Position numbers and translations under genes: made by a program. A stretch of DNA of 64,000 nt from Lumbricus rubellus (Eukaryota; Annelida; Clitellata; Crassiclitellata; Lumbricidae): contig OX243815.1 of assembly GCA_945859605.1 (NCBI GenBank), positions 25,081,613 to 25,145,612 of the forward strand, given 5' to 3'. This document shows, piece after piece, positions 1-11,385 of this stretch; the first letter of the stretch is position 1, and each line of letters begins with the position of its first letter. The notes under the pieces are model-generated. The model did not search any database. It was not told the DNA's origin and saw only the letters and a list, made by a program, of their open reading frames with translations.

Positions 1-248
1 AGGGGCGGATCCAGGGGGGGCCAATCCGGCCATGGCCCCCCCCCCCCATTTAGAAATGCCATGTATCGTGGCCCCCCCCCATTTGGTTTCAGCGGCTGCT
101 GAAATGGTATGTTTTCCCCAAAAATTTGGCCGGATGACTAAAAAAAAAGGTCATCAACTTTTTTGGCGGATGCGAATTTTTTGCCCCAGACCCAAGGTGT
201 CAAGAATTTTTTGGCCCCCCCCGTCCAAAATTTCTGTATCCGCCCTTG
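1..248. mobile_element. hAT-like MITE, CAGGGGCGGATCC family, copy 1 (cut by window start)
   Basis: Starts AGGGGCGGATCCAG and ends CTGTATCCGCCCTTG, imperfect inverted ends shared with the copies at 13271-13656 and 41634-41932. The inside has C-runs and the phrase GGCCGGATGACTAAAA seen in several other places. No coding capacity. Confidence 0.6.
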
Positions 249-266
249 TGTACATGTACATTTGTG

Positions 267-535
267 TGGCTCGGTGGTGTAGTCGGTAGCCTACGTTCGT
301 TGCCTTTGCAGTCGGAGGATTGCAGGTTCGAATCCACTTCAAGTCACCGCATAGAGACCTTGGGCAAGTCCTTCACTCGCAATTGCTCAGCGCTTCGGCG
401 TGAAACTCCGATTCAGTGTCCGCGCTGTAGTCGGAAGCGCTTGTGGGTAGATTTCTTGAAGGGGCATTATCACAAGTGCGCATACATACATTAATGACCG
501 TGGCACGAATAGGTTATTCTATTCTATTCTATTCA
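267..535 (+). mobile_element. tRNA-derived SINE, family A, copy 1
   Basis: Box A-like TGGCTCGGTGG at 267 and a perfect box B GGTTCGAATCC at 325-335, followed by a body (CCTTGGGCAAGTCC, CAATTGCTC, GTAGTCGGAAGCGC) and a TTCTA-repeat tail. Further copies lie at 33972, 47643 (minus) and 18198 (minus, truncated). It lies just past the stop codon of the DOK-like gene, antisense to it. Confidence 0.85.
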
Positions 536-540
536 AGCGT

Positions 541-860
541 TCAGACGTTGTTGCTACTGTTGGACGATGAGGTAGAATGGATAGCCAAGCGAGGAGGAAT
601 AGGAGGAGGAGGTGGAAGAGGCGGATGATGAAGTGGTAGATCATGTGAAACTCTCGGAGGTGGAGGTGGTGGAGGAGGTCTTCGTCTGGAGGAATGACCG
701 TGGCTGTGGTGCGATGATGGGGAAGATGGCGAAGGACACGATGACGTTGAGATGAATGCTGTTCGAGTCGGTCTAGGAGGAGGAGGAGGAGGGACTGATG
801 CCACTTCCGCTACCCGATCTTGTTGCTGCTGCTGCTGATGCTGCTGCGGTGGGTAAACGA
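541..860 (-). CDS. dok: DOK-like gene, exon 10 (polyproline tail, stop codon)
   Basis: 320 nt, completing F417 and coding 418-522 plus TGA at 543-541. Acceptor AATTTCTGTTTGCAG. It begins VYPPQQH, then six Gln, then several proline runs of five to eight residues separated by Ser/His-rich spacers, which are likely SH3 or EVH1 ligands (inference). A SINE ends five bases beyond the stop codon. No AATAAA is visible on this strand between 540 and 1, so the polyadenylation site may lie outside the window. Confidence 0.8.
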
Positions 861-3800
861 CTGCAAACAGAAATTGATGGACTTAATTGGATTTAGAACA
901 GAAACATCATCATGAACATAATTGTCAATGGGGTCTTCGCATGCTAGACCTATTTCCAATATATGTATATGGGTCATATATGTTATTATATACCACACAA
1001 GGACATATATACCTGGGAAACAATTTGGGGGCTCCATTTAAAGGCTTCAATTTGACTCTGTATCAGAGTAAGGAGGTATAGGTCGGAGTGCGAACAGTTC
1101 GCTGAAACTCTGCTCCTCCTTCCATCTGAATATACAAACTTCCCCAATGGAGAAGGAGGTAGTCGCTCCAAGTAGTTGACTGAAACGGTGAAACCTCTAT
1201 AATTATCTAGGTCTAGGTTATGCGGATTTATTTTTGCACCTTTGGCTAATTGGCTTTGAACTACTGCGAACTTTCTCGCCTTTCGATTGTCGACTTTTGT
1301 CGGCTCGCTCTTTTGATCAGCACGCGTTTTCTTACCAAGACGCCTTTGTGATGTTTGCCCTTTCGGTGTCGCCTTATGATTATAGAAAATCCATTAAAAA
1401 ACACGAGCAATTGCACAGTCTATGGATCACAGGGTAGCTCAAAACTTTTTAACTATAGGCTACTTACAGTTGTTGTAAGACGAGGAGGGCAGACGATGAC
1501 GGGTTCGTTGAGGAGGAGGAAGAGCATGAGGAGGAGTGTCGACGTAAGAAGCTAACCTTTGAGCTTGCGATAACGAAACTGCAACATTCAAACAGGACAG
1601 TCAGGAATATAATAGGCAGCTCTTAAGTCAAGTGCGCCTATTATAGAGCCAGATTATTGTCTAACAATGGTTAGGCACTGCAGGTCAGGCCTACACCCGA
1701 ACAATAATCATGCATAGGCTACTTACTGACATGCATATGTACATATTGTACATAACATGTTTTATTTGATAACCAACATAATAAAATTATGCCGGTAGTA
1801 ATCACATCACATTTTAAAAGTTGTCCGCCCGTGGTCATGCGATCGGGAACGCACGGAATAGGAGAATGTCATTAAAGGAGGTATATAGGAGCGGGTTCAG
1901 AACCTGGCCCGGGTTCGCAAAAGCAGCAGTGAAGAGGTAGGCTACCTAACTGCCTTTCTACACGCCTGGGGCCATATGCACAAGAGGATATAGCTGTTAC
2001 ACCTAGCTTAAATATAGTCTATGCGGGAGTAGTGGGTTAATTCCGTATGCATGGTTGAGATTAGCGAATTACGCTATAGGTATAACGTTATTCCAACTCT
2101 GTTGCAGTTCTAATGTTGGGTTATATTCTCTGCATGGAAGGTAGTCACTAGCAAGTCGAAATAGGCGGTCCATCAGCGTATTTGGTCATTCGATTGTGAG
2201 GGCGGATTGTCTTAATTTCGATAAATTATGGCCGCGACGAAATTTAGGGGTTATATATAGGTCTGAGCCCTGGACAATGCTTATTACGCAAGCAATAATT
2301 GCTGAGATTGATCCATTAGAATCTAGTCGTGTGGTTTCAACACAACACAACACAACGCATGAAAAACACATTATATATTCTGAGGAATGATTCACTCACT
2401 GTCGTTGGAAGATGCGAGAAGACGATCACGTGATCGGTCACGTGGTAGAGGAGGTGGACTTTCAAGGTCATCGCTTGAATCGTCATCTTGCGAAAAGGAG
2501 TCAGCTGCGAGGAGCAACAAAATTATTATGTGAACAGCACTCTTTGAAAGCTGAACGATGTGGCTCTAACCTATGGTCCTAAATCAACTTCAGCAAGTGC
2601 ACAAGTAGGCCTACATAAAAACCAGCCACTGGTTGGACTCAGTGTAAGAATTGTAGAAAAATAACTGGGGGGCTGGACAATGATCCACTTGGAATTTGGG
2701 TGTGAAAAACACACTTTAACATGGGGCTCTAGGAAATACTGGGGGTGAAACCTCTCAAGCCCCCCCGGCAATTCTCACCCGGGTTAGACTCTGTCAATGC
2801 CAGTCTCAAGCCTTATATATAGGAGGAGCAGATCGTCGCTAATGTTCTTTGTTATCACACAATGACGTTTTACTGCAACTATACTACAAGTTACAACCGT
2901 GTCCCAATGCATGTCACGTTAAAGAATGAGAAAACAAAAGATTTGCAACCATTGTAGGCCTATCAATGATACCTGTAAGGCCTGCATATTTTTCACACAT
3001 AGACAAAAGTTGAAAATCATAATGCGAATGAACCGTCAACACAGGGTTGTGTATAGGTCGTATATACCTTGGCTGAAACGGAAAGGTGGAGCAGAAAGCG
3101 GAGGACTCAGGTTGCTGAAGAAGACTGGAGTGGATGGACGGCGAGGTCCAGCACCATGACCAGCAGCAGCAGCAGCAGCAGCATCAACACCGGCGGCGAT
3201 ATACATTGGAAAGATATCTACAGGAAAAATAATCATCAAACAACATATTAATTGATTAATTTTCAAATTATTCATGTCTTATTTAAATAATTACCAACAT
3301 GTAGGCCTACTTGATGTAGGCTAGTTCTAATACATAGGCTATAGTTACACACAAATTTCTATTTACTGCAAAGCAAAAAGTGGTAGGCCTATAGTTGGGT
3401 GATGGAAACTGATTGGAATCTGGATTGGATAGCTTGAAGAGTTCGCGATTTTCAGTCGTGAATGGAAAGTAGCAGAAGTGAGTGCAAGCGGAAGAGAGGT
3501 TGAATTTGGATGGAGATTGGGGAGATAGGAGGATGAGTGAACAGGCGGAAACATACGTTGGGAATCCGTTCCAAAGAGCTTAAAATTAAAAATTTAATCG
3601 CAATAGAAATTATTATTAGGCCTAGATTACCATAAATAATAATAATAATTATGTAGAGATTTAAGTGCCACGGGTTCGTATGCAATCGATTAAAAAAAAC
3701 CGTAGCAACGATTCAGAAGCACTCAAGCAACGATTCAGAAGCACTAAAAAAAATGAGCACACTGAGGAATTTTAGGTCTATCTCCATAGCTGCAGCTGTA

Positions 3801-6185
3801 GGCCTACCGTATGCTATTGTAGCTATATCTAAACAGGCAGACTGACAGACTAATCTGTACATCTAAATGGTAGAAACACTTTTGTGAGACAGATACGGTA
3901 GCCTACATAAGGATAGAAATGTTAGTAGGCTACTCTATAGGTCGTTACCAGGTCGGTTCGTGACTGCAGGTGGTGATGTTCGTGGATATGGATCTGGAGC
4001 GGAAGGCCTTCGATATGCTTCAGGCGAATCTAGAACATTTGATCAGAGACTATCTTCAATAAACACTCACCCACGCACACGTTAATCTTGATTCACCAAT
4101 CACGGTACAAGGCATATAGGCCTAGACAGTAGGCCTATACAAAATAATAGACTATTCAATCATAATTTATTATATGCATGGTTATAGTCTGCAACCCTGT
4201 AACAGTATGAACACCGGGTATATCCTAATCCTAACCCAGTAAGTTTGAAGGTCTTGCAAGCAAAATATCGTTAACGAGCTATTATAACAGACAAACAAAT
4301 CATCAATCAATCAAACAGGCATCAATCAAAGTGAGAATCATCCGGTATACACCGTGTCTCAATAAAAACTGTGCCAAATTGTTTCTGTCAGAACTTCGTC
4401 AAATTTCCACCAATTTCAATAACTTTTGGTAGGTAGATGGCAAAATGGCTGAAAATTTATTATGTATAGAAATTTTCCACCTCATCTGACTCATATCACC
4501 GCACTACCTTGTTAAACACAGATGTACCAATTTTTCATATAACGCTTGAATTTTATTACTTGCAACAAACTTTTTGACGACTGAATTAGCCGCAGTAAAG
4601 CAAAATATGGTTTACTTAGCATAGTTATTTAGTTGTTATGACAGATCTGCTTAAAAGCGTTAGAATTTGTGCTCGAAATGTGCCACGCATACACGGACAC
4701 AAGCGCTTATACGGCGACGCTACTGGTCACTGCAGCATCAACGATCGACTGGGTAAAGTGCGCCCAATCGTCCACCAGACGTGTTTCGAGTTCGTCGACA
4801 TTGGCTATTCTGGACCGGTAAACCTTCTTCTGCAGCACACTTCATGTGCTATAGTCGACTGTATTAAGATCCGGAGAAATCGGCGACCACAGTGTTGGAG
4901 GGATGAAGTCGAGCGTCTCTCGCTCCAGGAAAGAGACGGCGTCACGCGCTCGATGCGCCATCTTGTTGAAAGACAATAAACTCGCCCTGGGAAATCCGGA
5001 GTATGTCTGACGGTATCGTCTGGGCAAGAAGGTTGTCGTGATAGTAGGTATATGCCCCATTCACTTTGACATCCGGCTCGATGCAAAGCGTTTCAATGCA
5101 GATAAGCTTTGAGACGCCGTTATATGAAAAATTGGTACATTTGTGTTCAGCAAGGTAGTGCGGTGATATGAGTCAGGTGATGTGGAAAATTTATATATAG
5201 CACAAAATTTCAGCCACTTTTCCATCTACCTACCAAAAGTTATTAAGATTGGTTGAAAATTGACGAAGTTCTGACAAAAACAATTTGGCACAGTTTTTAT
5301 TGAGACACGGTGTATATAGGCTGTACAATAATTATTATTTAAACTACATCGGACTATTTCGATTAACTGTCGCGATTAGATAACGCTGTGCAAACGACTA
5401 TAAGTGGGATCATGGGATGATAATTGTGTTAGATAAAACTTTTCAAAAGGTGGGTCTATATCAGTTACACTTTCTATTTTCTGCAAAGTAAAATGTAAAT
5501 AGTCCCATTAGAAAAGTAATTTGCAACTGCAGACTACAATGCGAATTGGAAACATGGACCATGAGGATGGAAGAGACAAGCAAAGATTGGAGGTCCTTGA
5601 GATGCAAAATCTATGTATTCATAATTATGGCGAGGGATAGAGGGACGCAAGACAAAATAATGAAGAGATTCTACATGTACATGTACAAAATTATAGTGAA
5701 AAGAAAAGATCCCTGAATAATCGGAAGCCGACAGAGAAAAAAGTCCTCGTGTAGCCTATACACTACACCAAGCCAACGCCTGCTGTTACGAATTAACACT
5801 ATAAGCATGATTGTTTCTAAACAGGTCTCTTTTCATGTCTATGTATAATTATAGCCTATAGCCTATATACAGGTGAATTGCTTCTGTTGTTTGAATATAC
5901 ATGTATATTGTCAGGTCACGTTTAGGTGATCACCTTCATTAGCGTTTAAAAACAATACAACCATTTTTTATTCGTTTACACATAACACTGGTAAGTTGCA
6001 CGAGCGTCTTGGTTAATTGCTTATAACATGCAGTCAAAACACGATGTATAGGCCTAATTATAATTCTTTATGTGTGTACAATGTGCATTTAGCCTATAAT
6101 TATAGGCTAAATACATATTTTTATATACTTTTTATATACGCTGCATACATTGTGTTTATGCATGTGCATAATTATGTGATATATG

Positions 6186-6228
<43 letters not shown>

Positions 6229-9200
6229 ATACATGTATATCTGTATATATACACATAACACATAATAACATAATACAGGGTGGGCCAAAAAATACCCCCT
6301 AAGATTGTTGTCAATATCTTGACCAAAAGTAAGAATTTCGAAATTAAATTTTACAGTCTTGAAGACAATTCATATTTACGCCACATGGCCAGATTTCATT
6401 AAAATATTTCAAACAGAACAAAAGTTCTACCACTTTTAGTGTGCCCACCCACCGTTTTTTGACGATTCAAAAACCAAACGCAACAAAAAGTAACCAAAAA
6501 TCAATTCAATTATTCTGACCAATATCTTGGCTAAAAATCAGAATATCAAAATGAAATTTTACAGGATTGAAGACAATTCACATTTACACATGATGGTCCG
6601 ATTTCATCAATATATTTAAAACAGAACAAAAGTTATATCAAATTTAGTGAGGCCACCCCCGTTTTTTGACAATTCAAAGACGTAACGCAGCAAAAAAGTG
6701 GCAAAACACGATTTTATTGAGTCTCATCTCAAATAATTGTTATCAAATTGCATTGATATCGCCAGATGATCATTATTATTACTATTTAAAAAATAAACAG
6801 GGTACCAGCGTAGCTGCACGTCACTGAGAAGTCACTTAGCAAGGTGACATCAAATTGGTAAATAAGGAATCTGTCAGATTAATCATCAGGTGACACAGGT
6901 CCATCTAGAACTTTGCAAAGAGACTCAAAAAAAGTTTTGTCACTGGCGGTGGGCACATTGAACACAAGTTGTGAAGCACTACCAAGTTCATCTGACAACA
7001 GTTATTTGAGACGAGACTTAATAAAATTGTGTGTTTGCTACTTTTTGTTGCGTTTGGTTTTTGAATCGTCAAAAACGGTGTGTAGTCTCGCTAAAAGTGG
7101 TATAACTTGCGTTGTGTTTGAAATATTTTGACCGGCCATCATGTGTATATATGAATTGCCTTTAAGACTGCAAAATATCATTTCAAAATTCTTACTTCTG
7201 GCCAAAATATTGGCAAAAAACCTAGGGGGTCTTTTTTGGCCCACCCTGTATATATCTGCTTGTGTTTGTATGTATGTGTGTATGTGTATGTGTGTGTGCG
7301 TGTGTTCCCAAATAGATGGAAGATAACTTAATAATTATAGAACGAGGTCGTAAGGGCGGTGCATGTGAAGCTGACCTGAGAAAGCGAATAGTCCGGCGCT
7401 GGATCCGGGTTCACTGCGTGCATGCTGCATGTACAATCGTCCACCATCTGTCTCCATCGATTGGTTGAACCTTTGCTGCCTTTGCTGCCTGCACTGCATC
7501 CCTCCATACGGGGATGGCCTGCTTGGAACCAGTGGACCCCGATTCTGCGAAACATGCAATGAATCAACTGGTTGTATTAGGTATACCGTATACGACCGTT
7601 TCTGGTGACATCAAGCTATGATGAGTGCATTTTGTGTATGCACGATATAATACCATAATTGCACGCATATGTATCAGAGTGGATGATGAGGTGTTTTGGT
7701 GTAGACCCATTATAAAACACGTGCTGTAGTGAAGGCTATAAGTGTGTAATGGGGAAACGTCATCAAATCTGATCATCCGAAAATCGAAGAACCGAAACTA
7801 TAGGCTATCCTCTATTCGCCTACTCGTCGACCCAGTTCATCCCTGCCTTCAAATCACATCCAACCAGTTGAAACCATCCGGATGGAAGCCATTTGCATTT
7901 TGCGTTGATCTCCGGCTTGTATACCATTACAAAGAGGCGTCCTTTAGGCCCTACAGGGAACAACTTGTTCCATACAATGAAAAGAAACCTCGGCATCTAT
8001 AATTATGGTCTTCCATCGCGAGCAGTGCTTAAAGTGTGGGGGAAATAAGTGCCTGGACGCCCCTTACCTTTCCAAAAGAAGCGCTTGGACGCTCCTTGCC
8101 GTTCCAAAAGAAGTAGCCTACTTGGACGCTCCTTGCCTTTCCACTGTTTCCAGGCTGCATGTGCTGGCCAATAAGCGGCAGGATATCATTCAGATTTTAA
8201 AAAGGTTGGCTGGGCGGTTATGGATGGCGTTCATGCACTTATGAACGCCATCCATAACCGCCCAGCCAACCTTTAAAGCCCTGATCTCGGGTCTTCTCGG
8301 TCGGCCTAGTGTTTAATCTTGACCCCCCCCCTCTGGGGTCCAGGTTTATGGGAGCGAGAAACAATCGATCGTCCGCCGTCCGGATGACGATCGGTAAGGC
8401 TCTTGCGCCAAGAAATGGAGAGGGAAGGGTCGACTCAGCCTCACATTCACCAGCAGGTGGCGTTGGTAAAATGAGTTTTCGGCGGTTATCTACGCCTTTC
8501 ATGGCTGCAAAACAGTTAAATTCGACTCATGTAAAAACGTTTGGTCATTCACTCATGCTATAAATTATTGTAATCATACTGCGGTGTATCAGTTTGAAAT
8601 TAAACGATGATATTATTAATGCATATAATATAAGTTCAAGGCAAATATTATAGGCTGTATATGACCCATGTGTTAGGCTCTAATTGCAGATGCCTAATCA
8701 AGCGGATGAGTCACATATTTATAGGCTTATAAAATAATTGCATGCCAATGTTCATTGGACTCCTCCACCCGTCGATCATGCAGGTCCTATAAGAACACCA
8801 TTAGAGACGATAAGGCTTCATGTGTGTTTGTAGTATGTATACAAGGAAGCTGTGTAGACCGCTGATATCTAAATGATACCCAAAGATCCTGGAGACAAAT
8901 ACCTTTACCACAGGTCCACAGGTCTGCGTAGGCTGATAAAAACCATACCTAGCCTATTAGGCCTATACAAGCGAGTACCACAACAATATAGTTGTGTGTG
9001 TAGGTGAATGTGTGTTTAGGTGGAGGCTAAGTGTTTAGGTATTTAAGAGTGTGTAGGTGTGCTGCGTGGGTAGGTGCAAGTATCCGTGTTTGTGTGTGTG
9101 GGTGTGCGTGTGTAAACTGCGTTCCCACTGCTCACTCCATGCATGGAACCCTGGAACCCGTTTCAAGAAAACTCCATCTTCAGCGTTCCCACTGCTCACC

Positions 9201-11333
9201 AAACCATTGCGCGTGTGTGGGTGTATTCATGCGTGTGTGTTCATGTGCGTGTGCGTGTGTGTGTGTGATTGGGAGCAGAGGGGGAAGCTGGTGACTTACG
9301 ACATCCGTTTCTATGACGCGTACTGCGGTGCTGAGTGCAAAGGTCACTGCGTTCAAATGTCGTTCGATCTTCTGCGCCTCGAAACTTCGAAATACAAAGA
9401 ATGCCTCTCCTGTGCTGCTCGACCTGTTCGAAAACAAACATGCAACATTATAAGCCCTATTGTTTATAATATACTGTTAACTAATTAGACATAGACATAC
9501 AATGTAGACATATACATATTTTTTATTGATCCCAACAATTCAATTGTAGGCTACATGTAGCCTATACTTGACAAAGTAAAGACATAATCAGCAATAAGCA
9601 AATACTCAAAGTGAATAGGCCTAAGTAGAATAAGAGTGAGGAACAAATAGGCACACCAAAAGGGACAAGTCCCGCTAAGTAGGGGCCTAATTAACAAAGT
9701 GAAGTGTAAAAGTAAAAGGTGAATTGCAATGATACAAGAGATAGACTAGGAAACACTTCACGGTCGTCCGCGACCTGGGTGCTTTTCTGAACGGAGATCT
9801 ATCGATCATGGACGTTTCACTTATGTAGGGGGATACGAGTTTAAGCCCCCCCCCAATTGTTTTCTCCAAATTTTAAAAACTAATTTAACTAAAAGATAGA
9901 AGCCATTAAGCCTAATTGCCATTAGAAATATAAGAACACTGCAGATGCCATGCATATGACTGATGGACACTTTTCAAGGTAATGTATGCATAAGACGTCG
10001 TTAAACTGCGGTTGCCAGCTATAGTAGCCTACCAACAATTAATTAAGACTAATTCTCATGACTAATGTTGGATGCTCATTAATCAGTATAATTAGCCTGT
10101 CCCTTTGTCGTGATAAAGATAGATAGCGAGAGACGGTGTGTGCTGCATAGGTGATGCTCCGAAATACCTTCCTGTTTCGATGGTGAGCAGTCTATCGTCG
10201 GAACCAAATCTTCGGATCGTGTCAATGTCCCACGTGACCACCTGCCTATGCAAATGATCCGTGACGATGACGTGTGAGGACGTCACCTCCATGTGGCATT
10301 CACCGCCGAACGAGAGGAGAGGGGATGGCTGCAGGAAGACACGGAAACATTCTGCAATAATAAGAGACCATAACATTTAATTGTTGCCGTCATTTATGTC
10401 ATAATTATAGAGTCATCGTAGTCGTCGTCATCATCATCATCATCATCGTTATCATCATCATCGTTATCATCATCATCATCATTGTCATCTAATCCCCACC
10501 ATTATTAATCCAATCGTCACAATCATCATCATCAGCAGCAGCAGCAGCAACGACAAAGCAATTGATACCATTGTCATTATCATCATCAACAGCATGAGAA
10601 CATGGCGCCTTTGCTCTTGTGAGTTCTTCATTTTTATACGCTGTCCTCCGATTGGAAGTAATTTACCATGGATGATGGGAAAGGAAAGAAGGAGTTGTGC
10701 AGCTCTAAAAATTCCCTAAAAACAGCCATGGGGAATTCGAAATGACCCATTTATTATGTAGGCTACATGCCTTAGAGTCTTATGACCCTATACTATGGCC
10801 TATAGGCAGACGACGTATAGGCTACATATAATTATAGGTCTACCTGTCTGGTCGATTGAATGGAAGCCTGGCGCAACATCATCGTTAAACCTAACGTCTG
10901 AGTAGACCGTAGATGAGACTTCCTCGATGTCGCGACGCCACTGCTCGGCTTCATGTGCTGCAAGCACACGATAAAAGACATAAGCTTAGTCAAACAGACT
11001 GCGGTACGTGACTTTATCATACATGTAGATACAGGCCTGCAGTGCCTATCAACGGACCGAAAAGTGTGGGGGTTGTACTTATATGTAGTGTCTACTAGAG
11101 GACACACGAGTCTTCCGCTTGCTTGTATGTCTGCGTTTCTGCTCTGTTTATATGCATTTCTATACAAAATTTAATATCTATTCGATCATCTGTCTGACTA
11201 ACTGTCTCACTCTCTGTAGTCTTCTTCTTCTTTCGCTTCGTCTCATTCTCCCACAAATATCTAACTTTCGTTTGCTTCATTTCCAATCGAGTCAGAGACT
11301 GCGTTGTCGATAATGATGACAATGACAATGATG

Positions 11334-11385
<52 letters not shown>

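Larger units (their letters stand above)
7545..9299 (-). other. Intron 5 of the DOK-like gene
   Basis: Contains a perfect palindrome (8201-8274), a fragment of the CAGTGTTTAATC MITE from about 8308, and a GT-rich microsatellite zone at 8990-9270 in which a GTTCCCACTGCTCAC motif occurs twice. No other exon was found. Confidence 0.6.

Noticed and set aside
3363..3554. Minus-strand Ser/Pro-rich frame as an extra DOK exon
   Set aside because: Its possible acceptor gives phase 0 and its possible donor phase 2, whereas exons 6 and 7 join directly in phase 1.
9031..9294. Cys/Val-rich plus-strand frames
   Set aside because: Translation of the GT microsatellite; the minus strand here holds the real DOK exon 5 and its intron.
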